64,000 nt of DNA from Eledone cirrhosa. Lineage: Eukaryota > Mollusca > Cephalopoda > Octopoda > Eledonidae. This document shows, one piece after another, positions 1 through 10,109 of the stretch. Where the stretch lies: assembly GCA_964016885.1 (NCBI GenBank), contig OZ024747.1, positions 560,001 to 624,000 of the forward strand, read 5' to 3'. Each line of letters starts with the position of its first letter. The first letter of the stretch is position 1. The position numbers and the translations under genes are program-made. Under the pieces are notes generated by a model that ran no database searches, had not been told where the DNA came from, and worked only from the letters and a program-made list of their open reading frames with translations.

Positions 1-507
1 CACATGATGTTGCTTAAACTCTGACATGCACTTGATAGGTTTTCTACCGAGTGCTACATGGCACAAATGAAAGACAGTGTTGTGGCGACTGAGACATCCT
101 GTTGAGAAAGCCTGCACAGTGTACTTTACATGTGAGTGGAGTTACACTGATATAGGTGAGAAGTTCAAGTATCCTGAGGCTGTTTTCAGAAGTGAAATAT
201 ATATTATCTAAACTGTACCACAGAATATACCTTGTGGGGATCCTTTTTTTTCTGTCTGTAGAATGGTTAATATGCACAATGTTTATTGTACTAGGTTTAT
301 TCTTAATCTAAAATACTACACATAACCAAAGAACACAGGGCGGCATATAGAGCAGTGCAGAGAGTGGCATATAGGACTGCACTGGATGCTGCAGAAAAAG
401 TTGTATACATTTATGCACTGAATGTATGCAAATGTATGTCAAATACAAAGTAGAACTTCACTTTTGTTTTATTTTTTTAAATTTTATTTACCTTCCCTTT
501 TTTTCAG

Positions 508-584
508 ATGACACAAATGACTGCTGTATTTTGTCGCAATATCATTTGAACTATGCCAAGGCAAGCTATCAATATCTAGAAAAG
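508..584 (+). CDS. Ferritin-like gene, exon a (first visible)
   Basis: Acceptor tttttcag, donor gtactt. The exon begins with the last two bases of a split codon, so a coding exon lies upstream outside the window. It encodes ...[21 protein letters not shown], the helix A region. Confidence 0.72.
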
Positions 585-3500
585 GTACTTTATTTCTTTG
601 TGTATCACATGAGTATATATTGAGGTGGTACTAACATAACTTCCTCATACCACTGCATATGGAATATATTTATATATAATAAACATACAAAAGACTTGCT
701 ATGAATTAAGTTTTGATCATGTCACATCTATCTCAGTAGTGGTGTAAATGTTTTCCCAGAAAATATCAATTTTATTTTATTCTATTTTAAATTAAAGTTC
801 AATTTTCTTCCGTTGCTTGAATGAATCAATTCTTAGTAAATAAAAATTCCTAAACTAGCTGAAGATTGTCAGCATCAGTTTCTATCAATTTATGTAAAAT
901 ATAGGGAATCCTGGTGATTGTATTTATTTTACATATTAATAAACCTAGGTAAGACCAGGTACTGCTACTAGTTTGTTTATGTAAATCTATTTATTTCATT
1001 ATTTGCAATGGTTTGTTTGTTTATTCTTAGGCTTTCTTCTTGAAAAAGAACAATGCTTGGCCTGGACTCCATAAATACTTCTTTAATTTAGCACAAGAGA
1101 AAAATTATGCTGCAGACTTAATATCCCGATTCAGAACAATAAAATGTATTAATGGAAATGATAAAGTTTTAAACTTGAAGAGGGTAAGTTATTAACATTT
1201 GATGATAGTAATGGATGTACAACAGTTTATATATACTTCACATGTATTATTGGTAGAGGGTTGGGCGCCATGCTTTCTAGCATAGTTACGTCCCTTTACA
1301 GTCTGAGTTCAAATCCCGCCGAGGTTTACTTTGCCTTTCATCCTTACGGGGTCGATAAAATAAAGTACCAGTAATGTACTGTGTAATTGCTGGCCTTGTG
1401 CCTAAAGTAGAAACAATTGTGTTATGAAAAATCATATTTCTCTAAACTTATGTAGACTTACTTTCTCCACATCATGTCAGAGTATTTTACTGTGTTCTGT
1501 CTTGAACAAAACTTCTAATGTCGTCCTATGTGTTGTTGACCAGTCAAATGTTTCTCTCAGACTTTTGATGGTGTCCATAGTAACCGGTTGAAGGATTCTT
1601 TCCACAACACCTGAAATCTGTTCCTTTTGGGCTGACTTCTTCTTCACCCTGATAATGCTCAATTAATAACTTAATTAGCAAATTTTGTTTCTGAGGGCCT
1701 CAAGACATTTTCCAATCATTAAAGACATCTTCTGCAGATGATGGTTGACGCAAGGCTGCTGTGGTCTGAATCTGAATTCTTCATTTGGTGTTGGTACTCT
1801 CTAATTTCTCTAGCAGACAAAAATATAATTTAGTTTCAAACCAACAAGAGGACATATTGGATGAGGTATTATAGAACCAGAGGATGTTCCACAGAGTTAA
1901 AGATGAAGCATTTATTTTCAATATTTCCATTTCAACTATGTTTCAGTCATTTTGCTTCCCAACTATCATCAAGTGTCTTATTCCTAGATGTCCTACATAA
2001 GTAGGGTGTCTTGTAGAATAGCAGCAGTCACCTATGCATACAAGTATCTCTTCTTCGTGACACTAATGTTGTCCAAGAGAAACGAAAAGAACAATAGTTT
2101 GGTACCAGTGTCATTGCAACTCACTTTTACCAGTTGAGTTGACTGGAGCAAAATGAAATAGAGTGACTTGCTCAAGGACACAATGTACTGCCAAATAAAG
2201 AAATTGAACTTACATTACAACTGTTAGCTCAGCACCTTGACCATTAAGCCATGGGACTTCACTGTTTACATAACACAAAACTGAATTCAAATTAGGAACC
2301 TTTCATTTTTATAATTACACTCATTACTTTTTTTTCAGGGAACAACTGAAATAAATGAGGACAACTATAATCGTGTAAGTCATCTTCTTCTCCCACACTT
2401 AAATAATGGAGTTTCCATCCTTCATCGGAATCTACAGTACCAGAAGCACAGTATTTTGTTGAGGAAACTCAGAGTATATATAATAACATCTGGCCTTCTC
2501 TAGTTCCTACTCCTGTAATGGTTATAATGTTCCAGTTGCCAATTGTTAACACTTTCTCCTTTCTAGATCCTTCTTGATATATACAACCTTCGTCTGTCCA
2601 TCCCACACCACCAAACATTTCAGCTTTAGATAGAGGCTGCAAAATACATATACCATCAACACCACTTGTCTAACCCATGCTAGCATGGGTTAGACGAGTG
2701 GTCCTGTAGTGAGCAATGCCAGGTCAGGTAACCATGTCTCACTCATACAGAACTGATTTTCACTTGGTTTCTACAGCTAGATGCCCTTCCTAATGCCAAC
2801 AGTGATTACTGATTGCTTTTTGTTGTGACACAACCACTTTATAGTGTGGGCTGGGTGCTTTTTGTCACGTCGCCATCATGACCACTTTATATATATATAC
2901 ACACACAAAGTCTGCAGTACCGAGACCAAAAAGACCACAAATCAATATAGTTGCTTCATCATCATTACTAAACTTCCACTCTTCCTTATAGCAAGGGTTG
3001 GATGAGTCTTCACAGAATGTGTCTGTACTGAAGCAAGACCATTGATGTCACCAGACAGGCTGAGGGTTTGCATCTCACTTACATACAGTTTTGTGGCTAC
3101 CAAATACAAGAGAGGTTATTTCCTTGACACAACTGAAGGGTCTTCCCAAACCTTTCTACAGCTGGATGCCCTTCCTATCACCAACCACTTTACAGAGTGT
3201 ACGGGGGTGTTTTTTTTTGTGTAGATCACTAACACTAGGGAGTTTGTAATATTCTTGACACAACTGATTGGGTCTCATCATCATCACGTCCACTTATCCA
3301 TGCTGGCATGTGTTGGCTATGATGCTTTAACACTGTTTTACAACCAAATGCCCTTCCTAATGTCAGTGAAAAGTTTGAGGAGAGGAACTTTCCTTTCCAG
3401 AGAATCCTTAACTTCTTCAAGTAGCATTTGAAGAGGATAGTGGAGGTGGAGGTGGAGTTTCTACCTTCTAGTGCAGTGGTTCTTAACCTTGTCACAAGAT

Positions 3501-4666
3501 ATTGATCCCACTTGGTACTGATCACATGACCAATAAAAGAAACCATTATTATTGGCAGTATCGGGAGAACTTTGCAGCATAGAGTTATGTCCCTTTACGT
3601 TCTGAGTTCGAATCCCGCCAAGGTTAGCTTTGCCTTTCATCCTTGTGGGGTCGATAAAATAAAGTACCAGTAACACACTGGGGTTGATTTAATCGACGTT
3701 CGCTTCCCCAGAATTGCTGGCCTTGTGCCTCAATGAGAAACTATTGTTGTTGTTTCAGACAAATGCTACTACTTATATAAATGATGCTGAGAACATTGAA
3801 GAACACCTACTCCAGTTGTTGAAAGTTAAAATTTTCAATATTAAAGGTGAACATGTAAGTACTGCTACTACTACTGTTGTTGTTGTTGCTGCTGCTATTG
3901 TTGCTATTGCTACTACTATTGTTGTTGCTGTTATTGTTGTTGTTGCTACTACTGTTGTTGCTGCTGCTATTGTTGCTGCTGCTGCTATTGTTGTTGTTGC
4001 TACTGTTGTTGTTGTTGCTACTGCTGCTGCTATTGTTGCTATTGCTACTACTATTGTTGTTGTTGCTACTGCTGTTATTGTTGTTGCTACTACTGTTGTT
4101 GCTATTGTTGCTGTTGCTGCTGCTATTGTTGCTGCTGCTGCTATTGTTGTTGTTGCTACTATTGTTGTTGTTACTGCTGCTATTGTTGTTGTTGCTACTA
4201 CTGTTGTTGCTGCTACTACTATTGTTGTTGTTGTTGCTACTACTGTTATTACTGCTATTGTTGTTGTTCTTGTTGCTGATGATGATAATAATAATGGAGA
4301 CAGATTGAAGGGAAATTTGGTTATTACTTCTAGTAGGTCAACCAACTACACTGGCTTCTCTCCAGGCTCAATAATACACAATTATTGAATGTGGAGGAGG
4401 GGGGTGGGGGGGGGGGGGTATTTTTAATATTTTTATATTTTTTTGTTTTTCTTAATTTGCAGGTGAAACATTTTATAGTCCATAACCTTCTAGGTTATCA
4501 ATACGACCGTCTGTATGAGGTGAAATCACTGTCTCAAAAAATCAGATCTCTTGATACTGGAAAAGACTCATATTATACTATCTGGGATAATTATATTATC
4601 ACATATGCACGGAGAACCTACGATTATAAGGACTTTCCTGGATATGAAACTATAGAGAAATCATAG
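508..4666 (+). CDS. Divergent ferritin-like protein, 3' five exons (5' end outside window)
   Basis: Exons 508-584, 1031-1183, 2339-2374, 3759-3854 and 4463-4666 join in frame with consensus AG/GT borders and end at a TAG, giving about 187 residues. Ferritins form iron-storing cages of four-helix subunits. The spliced product follows the ferritin order. Exon 1 carries the helix A segment (SYQYLEK, like ferritin SYVYL). Exon 2 gives the A-B turn and helix B ([20 protein letters not shown], like ferritin PGFxKYFxxxSxEEREHAEKL). Exon 4 gives a helix C piece (LLQLLK). Exon 5 gives a helix D/E piece ([17 protein letters not shown]). By my alignment the helix B Glu and helix D Gln survive, but the helix A Glu, the helix B His (now Tyr) and the helix C Glu are lost, so ferroxidase activity is doubtful. 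The C-terminus runs about 20 residues beyond usual ferritins. Family assignment is from remembered sequences, not a search; the first coding exon is not in the window. Confidence 0.72.
1031..1183 (+). CDS. Ferritin-like gene, exon b
   Basis: Acceptor ttcttag, donor gtaagt, 51 whole codons. Contains [20 protein letters not shown], which aligns with the helix B block of ferritin; the His of the ferroxidase pair is Tyr here. Confidence 0.8.
1252..1428 (+). repeat. tRNA-derived SINE copy
   Basis: Carries the GAGTTCAAATCCCGCC box, the TCATCCTTACGGGGTCGATA block and a GCTGGCCTTGTGCC...AGAAACAATTG tail. It lacks the middle segment (GGTTGATTTAATCGAC) present in longer copies. Lies in an intron of the ferritin-like gene. 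Confidence 0.85.
1440..2140. other. Intronic stretch without recognised feature
   Basis: AT-rich intron of the ferritin-like gene. A 61-codon open frame on the minus strand (1477-1662) has no splice context or family resemblance that I recognise. Confidence 0.5.
2150..2260 (-). repeat. Second-family tRNA-like SINE remnant
   Basis: The 'cttgctcaaggacacaatg' block followed by a degraded B box and 'gaccattaagcca' resembles a second tRNA-like family, read from the minus strand. Copies of similar type lie near 16834 and 38883. Confidence 0.5.
2339..2374 (+). CDS. Ferritin-like gene, 36-nt microexon c
   Basis: Twelve codons ([12 protein letters not shown]) between a T-rich cag acceptor and gtaagt. 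It would extend the loop between helices B and C. In-frame skipping would leave the reading frame intact. Confidence 0.6.
2672..2895 (+). repeat. RTE-type 3'-tail repeat (CATGCTAGCATGGG family)
   Basis: 'CCCATGCTAGCATGGGTTAG' is followed by the 'AGATGCCCTTCCTAATGCCA' and 'GGGCTGGGTGCTTTTTGTCAC' blocks. The same blocks, in reverse, form the end of the BovB-type element at 30950-31230, so this is likely a 5'-truncated copy or a SINE sharing that tail. Confidence 0.65.
3001..3222 (+). repeat. RTE-type tail repeat, degenerate copy
   Basis: Shares CTGGATGCCCTTCCTATCA, CCAACCACTTTACAGAG and the following 'gtgttttttt' block with neighbouring copies. Confidence 0.55.
3262..3370 (+). repeat. RTE-type tail repeat, fragment
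   Basis: 'catcatcatcacgtccactt' and 'ccatgctggcatgtg' followed by 'atgcccttcctaatg' are the start and middle of the same tail family. Confidence 0.5.
3553..3757 (+). repeat. tRNA-derived SINE abutting an exon acceptor
   Basis: Full-length-looking copy: GAGTTCGAATCCCGCC, then GGGGTCGATAAAATAAAGTA, GGTTGATTTAATCGAC, CTGGCCTTGTGCC and a tail 'gaaactattgttgttgttt'. The tail merges with the cag acceptor of the next exon at 3759. Confidence 0.85.
3759..3854 (+). CDS. Ferritin-like gene, exon d
   Basis: 32 codons, phase 0 on both sides. Encodes [17 protein letters not shown], matching the helix C segment (EKxVNQSLLELHKL in ferritin). Its acceptor lies directly at the end of a SINE and its donor opens straight into a trinucleotide repeat. 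Confidence 0.75.
3855..4280 (+). repeat. Trinucleotide tract (TTG/CTG/CTA)n
   Basis: About 420 bp of imperfect TTG, CTG, CTA and ATT triplets beginning within the donor sequence of exon d. It creates long low-complexity open frames (poly-Leu, Ala/Val-rich) that are not genes. Confidence 0.95.
4463..4666 (+). CDS. Ferritin-like gene, terminal exon e
   Basis: Acceptor aatttgcag, stop TAG at 4664-4666. Encodes [20 protein letters not shown] and a [12 protein letters not shown] segment that parallels the GLGEYxFDK end of ferritin, then a charged, Tyr-rich tail unlike ferritin. Confidence 0.78.
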   Translation: MKHFIVHNLLGYQYDRLYEVKSLSQKIRSLDTGKDSYYTIWDNYIITYARRTYDYKDFPGYETIEKS

Positions 4667-4679
4667 ATTGGAGCCAGAG

Positions 4680-4718
4680 AATATATCTATGTGTGTACTA
4701 TACATATATATATATAGT

Positions 4719-4784
<66 letters not shown>

Positions 4785-4790
4785 ACATAC

Positions 4791-4839
<49 letters not shown>

Positions 4840-4905
4840 CATGCACACACACATATATATATATATATATATGCATAATGATATGATTATATATATATAT
4901 AATAC
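4680..4905. repeat. Compound (TA)n/(CA)n microsatellite in 3' UTR
   Basis: Alternating TA and CA/TG runs directly after the stop codon of the ferritin-like gene. If the signal at 4942 is used, it would lie in the mature 3' UTR. Confidence 0.92.
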
Positions 4906-4941
4906 GATGGTGTTGATGAGGTGTACACGTGTTCAAATATG

Positions 4942-4947
4942 AATAAA
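4942..4947 (+). terminator. Candidate polyadenylation signal AATAAA
   Basis: First AATAAA after the stop at 4666, 275 nt downstream, beyond the microsatellite. Plausible for the ferritin-like transcript; not proven. Confidence 0.45.
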
Positions 4948-4949
4948 TG

Positions 4950-5920
4950 AAAATTAAAATATTTTAGCAACAAAAGAAAAATTATAATTTCTTATTTTGA
5001 AACCTTATTTGATGTTCCTATTATTGTTGATGGTGTTGTGAGCCTTAATCTAGCAAACATATCATAGACATTCCATCCATGACCATCTCGTCTGTTTCTA
5101 TATCTAACACTACATTATCCAATGTGTCTACTTTGTTTTCCTGATATATGATAAGCAGCCATTTAAAAGGTTTCCCCTCTTGGCTCAAGATGTCTTACTT
5201 TGGTCAAGAAGGTAGGAATTGTATTTAGAAAGTCAACTGACTATCTAGAGACTAGGTTACAAGATGTTCCTCAATGTAGACCCAAAAAAGGGTACTAGCT
5301 ACTGGTGTTGACAGCTATATGGTCAAAATTGTGATTAACATCCTGCCCACACCAAACAGCTAGACATCCTTGAAAAATATAAAACAGTAATATGACTATC
5401 ACATTAGAAAGTCTTTAATACAGCAAATGTTCACAATGATCTGTCTCATAGTAAAATACTATAAACATCTGAATTAACAGACCAGCTTCTTCAACTAGTA
5501 AACATCACATCTAACATGTGCTTATGTTAACTACAGAAATGAGACAAGTCTATTTGTTGCTATTTCTCCTCCTGGTTGCTATTTTATTTTCATATTTTAC
5601 TTTTGTTTTGTTTTCAAAAGTGTGTTTGTTTGTCACTGAAATATCATTTCCCCAATCAGGCTGTTGTATTGATGAAACAATTGAACACTCATCATCAAAG
5701 GTGTGAGAGGTTCATCATTTTATTTTGTTTATGCTGCTTACTGCAAAAGTCAATTCCATCATGTCACCTAAATTACTCCACAGAGGTGTTAAGGGAGGAG
5801 CCAGAGCACAGCTCTAAAATGTACCTGTTCACACACAAAAAAAGAGAAAAAGTATTATATATCATAAATATATTATGATAGTTTTACATCCAGACATTTT
5901 ATTAATTATTCTTTCACATA
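4950..5920. other. Intergenic space between converging genes, nothing recognised
   Basis: Single-copy-looking AT-rich sequence. The open frames at 5518-5878 are short, T-rich and without splice or family support. A minus-strand AATAAA (complement of 5898-5903) could serve PTCD3, but lies 660 nt past its stop. Confidence 0.5.
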
Positions 5921-5923
5921 AGG

Positions 5924-6118
5924 GTGGCGGATTGGCAGTAGAATTAATAGAGCACTGGACAATGTTTTGTGGCATCTAGTTACGTCCATTTACGTTCTGA
6001 ATCCACTGAAGTTAGTTTTGCCTTTCATCCTTACAGGGTCAATAAAATAAAATACCAGTAATGCACTGGAGGTTGATTTGACTTTTCCCTCTTCTTCAAA
6101 TTGCTAGCTTTGTGTCAA
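5924..6118 (+). repeat. tRNA-derived SINE, degraded
   Basis: Head 'gggtggcggattggcagtag', then a damaged B box, TTTTGCCTTTCATCCTTACA, a 'gggtcaataaaataaa' block and a 'gttgatttgac' middle. Downstream of the PTCD3 stop. Confidence 0.8.
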
Positions 6119-6568
6119 AAAAACAACTAATTATTCTTTCATATACTTACACTGGCTTAAGTCCTTCAACAACAGCCAAGCTGGAGCATCATGGGTAAGG
6201 AATTTACTATCTGGTATTTAAATCTCCCATTTCCTTATCTGATGGGCTCTTACATAACTACCTCCTTTCTTCTCATCGGTCTCAGAAGCCCTGAAAACAG
6301 GTCATAAGCATGGCCCTACCTCTTCGAAATCCCATACTGATTAAAGTCTATTCATATACAAATAAAACTTGGGATTGCAGCAAATCATTGTGTTGCTATC
6401 ATCATCATCATTATATCACTATTTTCCACACTTGCACAAGACAGGTAGCAGGTCAGACAACAATGTCTTACTCATATCTTCTATTTTGGCATTGTCCCTA
6501 TGATTGGATTATCTCCCTTCATGGTTTACTCAATATTACCACCTGGCAAATAAAACAAAACTAACAAC

Positions 6569-6667
6569 TTACTCATCATTTTCACTTAACTGCAGTTCTT
6601 CTTTTATTTTCCTGATCTTCTCTTTTGGAATCATATAACCAATTTTATTCATAGTTTTGGCACATTG
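6569..6667 (-). CDS. PTCD3: PTCD3 terminal exon 24
   Basis: [20 protein letters not shown] and an acidic end SENDE before TAA. Vertebrate PTCD3 also ends in an acidic Ser/Asp/Glu tail after a 'TQRVMSDFAINQEQKEAL' helix. Confidence 0.9.
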   Translation of the reverse strand, partial: QCAKTMNKIGYMIPKEKIRKIKEELQLSENDE

Positions 6668-9243
6668 CTGCAATACAAAAACAAAACAATCAACATCATC
6701 ATCATCATTTAATGTCTATTTTCTATGTTCGCATAGGTTAGATGAGTAGTTACATGCTGAAGTCTGACTGGTCAGGTGACCAGATCTTGCAACCACTGAG
6801 ATAGTGTGTAAGAGAGAAAACTACATTGGTATGGACATGTGATGTACATGGACAATGACCAATCGATAAAGAAATGCTAGGAAATGCTACGGTAGAGATA
6901 GACCAAAAAAGACCAGAGCAGAGGTTGTGAGAGCTGACCTCAAATCACTAAGACTGGCAGAGGAGTTGATGAAGAAATGCGTCAAGTGGAGAGATGTCGT
7001 GCTAAGAAGGACTCGTCCAACCCATGCAACTTGGAAAAGTGGACATAAAAATGATGATGATAACCCTATCGCCTTTATCACCATCCTCACCAAAACCAGG
7101 ATCAAGGAAGTCCTTTGTATAGTCACTTAACTTGCTAGAAATAACAGCAAAACCTCCCTCCAATCACACTGTACTATATGAAAAAAAAAGGAAGGGCACA
7201 TTAGACAATGTAGTTTGAGATACACTTTACCTGGATGGATACAGCTGGAATGTTTTTCACCACAGGGCAACATATCTTGGGCTATACACCAAAATCCATG
7301 AAGAAGGTGCAGTCCTTGTTGCTGCTGACCAACACAGTGAAACTATAACTAATTATTAGTAATAAAGGATATAATAACTTACCATTACATTTTTACTGAG
7401 CTTTTCACTGAGGCAGCTGTCCAAAAGCATTGACATAGCACTCTCACTGACAAAACAAATATATAATATATAAAGCAGTTTAGTTAACATGAAGTATTGT
7501 GAGATACAAAATATGTGATAAGACGGTACAATTACATATATATATATATACATGCACACATATGAATACATATATATATATATATATATATGTGGTCCAC
7601 ACTGTAAATGTGGTTGGTGTTAGGACGGGCATCCGGCCGCAGAAAACCTGCCAGACAGTCCTATACGAGCGAGACACGGTCACCCGACCAACCTTGCCTC
7701 AAATTGGGACAACTCCCGTCTAACCCATGCTAGCATAGAAGATAGACGTTAAACGATGATGATATATATATATGTACACACATATAAATACATATATATA
7801 TATACAAATGCATACATATAAATACATATATATATATACGCATGCACACATATAAATACATATATCAGAAAGAAACTGATTACTTTCCTCGAGGAAAATG
7901 ACCGCCTGACTGGCATGCAGCATGGCTTTCACCCAGGAAGTAGCTGCTTTACACAGCTGCTACATCACTACGACTGGGTACTGAAACAACTGCTAGACAG
8001 CTCACATGTGGACATGATATATCTTGACTTTGCGAAGGCCTTTGAGAAACTCGACCATGGAATGATATGTCACAAACTACACGGACTCGGCATAACTGGA
8101 AAAGTAGGTGAGTGGCTGCACGACTTCTTAAAGGACAGAAGCCAGACAGTCGCAGCAAACGGGGCCCTCTCAAAGGAAACATCAATAACAAGTGAGGTGC
8201 CCCAAGGCACAGTCCTGGGACCACTACTGTTTTTGGTGGCTCTCTCAGACATGCCCTCTGTAGTACATACAACAACATCCCTCACTAGCTATGCTGATGA
8301 CACTAAGGTAGCACAGGCAATCAAAAACCCGGTTGATGCTGCCCTTTTACAACAAGATCTGGATGCCATATACAAATGGGCGGAAGACAACAACATGCAG
8401 TTTAATGCTGGCAAATTCCAAGCCCTACAATACAAACTTGCAAACACAAATACAGTACAACATAATGACGCCGGACCAGGAGGGACTGATATCCCTGGGT
8501 CCAAATCGATACAAGACCGATGATGCATCTTTTTCCTCACACATCATGAAAGTGGCAACAATGTGCAGACGACTCGCTGGCTGGATCTTGAGGACTTTCC
8601 GGACAAGAGACTGAGACACCATGTTGACACTATGGAGGACATTTGTCCAAAGCCGCCTGGACTATTGCTCCCAGTTGTGGTCACCCCATAGTGTCAAACT
8701 AACCACGGGGCTTGAGGCAATCCAGCAAAGCTACACCAAGAAGATTGCGACGATAAAGGAGATAAGCTACTGGGAGAGGCTAAAAGAACTGAACCTCTAC
8801 TCCTTGGAACGAAGACAGGAGAGATACGCAGTGATCTACATGTGGAAAATCCTGGAGGGACTAGCACCAAACTTTGGGATTGGGAGCTGGACCAACCGTC
8901 AAACAGGACATCACTGTGTGGTGCCAAAGGTCCCATCTTCCACATCTAGAATAAGAGTAGATATTGCAATAGCCTGGGGTTCAAGGGCCCTCAACTCTTC
9001 AACAAGCAGCCGAGGGATCTGAGAGATCTGCATGGTGTGGAGGTGGATGTCTTCAAGAAACATCTCGAGATCTTGCTATCCAGGATCCTGGATGAGCCCA
9101 CAGCAAGGCAGAAGGGAAATCTAAGGGCAGCAGCAACAAACTCCCTCTTGCACCAGTGGCCAACCAATACAGGCTGGAGATAAAATGTGTAGCAACAAGG
9201 GCGGTGCCCTAACATGGCCTCAGCCAGTAAAAGAGTAAAAGAG

Positions 9244-9275
<32 letters not shown>

Positions 9276-9994
9276 TTCACATGCACACATATAAATCATC
9301 ATCATCATTTTATGCCTGCTTTTCCCTGCTTGCAAGGGTGGGACGGGTCTTATTCAGCACAGCATCTCTCTACTTGTCACGGTCCTTCGTCATCTTCTCT
9401 GTGAGCTTCAGCAATCTGAGGTCTGCTCTCACCACCTCCGCCCATGTTTTTCGTGGTCTATCTCTACTGCGTCTTCCTTCTACTTGGATTTCTTGGCACC
9501 TCTTTACCCAGCGGTCATCCTCCATGCGCATCACATGTTCATACCATCTCAGCCTTCTCTCCTGAACACCACAACTTATCCCTCTTATACCCGGTCTCTT
9601 TCTCAACTCGCCTATGCTTGGTCGTTCATGCACATGGGCATTGCACATCCAACGGAGCATACTTGCTTCATTTCTCTCCAGCCGTCGCATATCTTCTGCA
9701 GTTGCTGCCCATGTCTCACTACCATGCAGCATTGCGCATCTCACACAGGCATCATATAACCGTCCTTTCGTACACAGGGAGAAACCCTTCTTAGTTAACA
9801 GAGGAAGCAGCTCCCTAAACTTCTTCCAACCCATCCTTATTCTAGATACTATGACCTCAGAATACCCACCTCCCATGCTAATCTGATCACCTAGGTACTG
9901 AAAGCTATCAACCACTTCTTTAGAACCCACCTGCATTGGAAAAATGTGTCCATCACTGCGATTACTATATACATATGCATGTAAACATATAAAT

Positions 9995-10027
<33 letters not shown>

Positions 10028-10078
10028 CATACACACACACACACACATATATACACACAAACTCACATATATATATAT

Positions 10079-10109
<31 letters not shown>

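Noticed and set aside
1300..1330. Functional tRNA gene
   Set aside because: The B-box-like GAGTTCAAATCCCGCC belongs to a SINE head repeated many times in the window; no cloverleaf with acceptor stem can be formed around it.
1477..1662. Small minus-strand gene (61 codons)
   Set aside because: No family resemblance, no splice context, lies in an intron; could be chance.
3877..4308. Poly-leucine open frame of 143 codons
   Set aside because: Product of the TTG/CTG/CTA triplet tract inside an intron.
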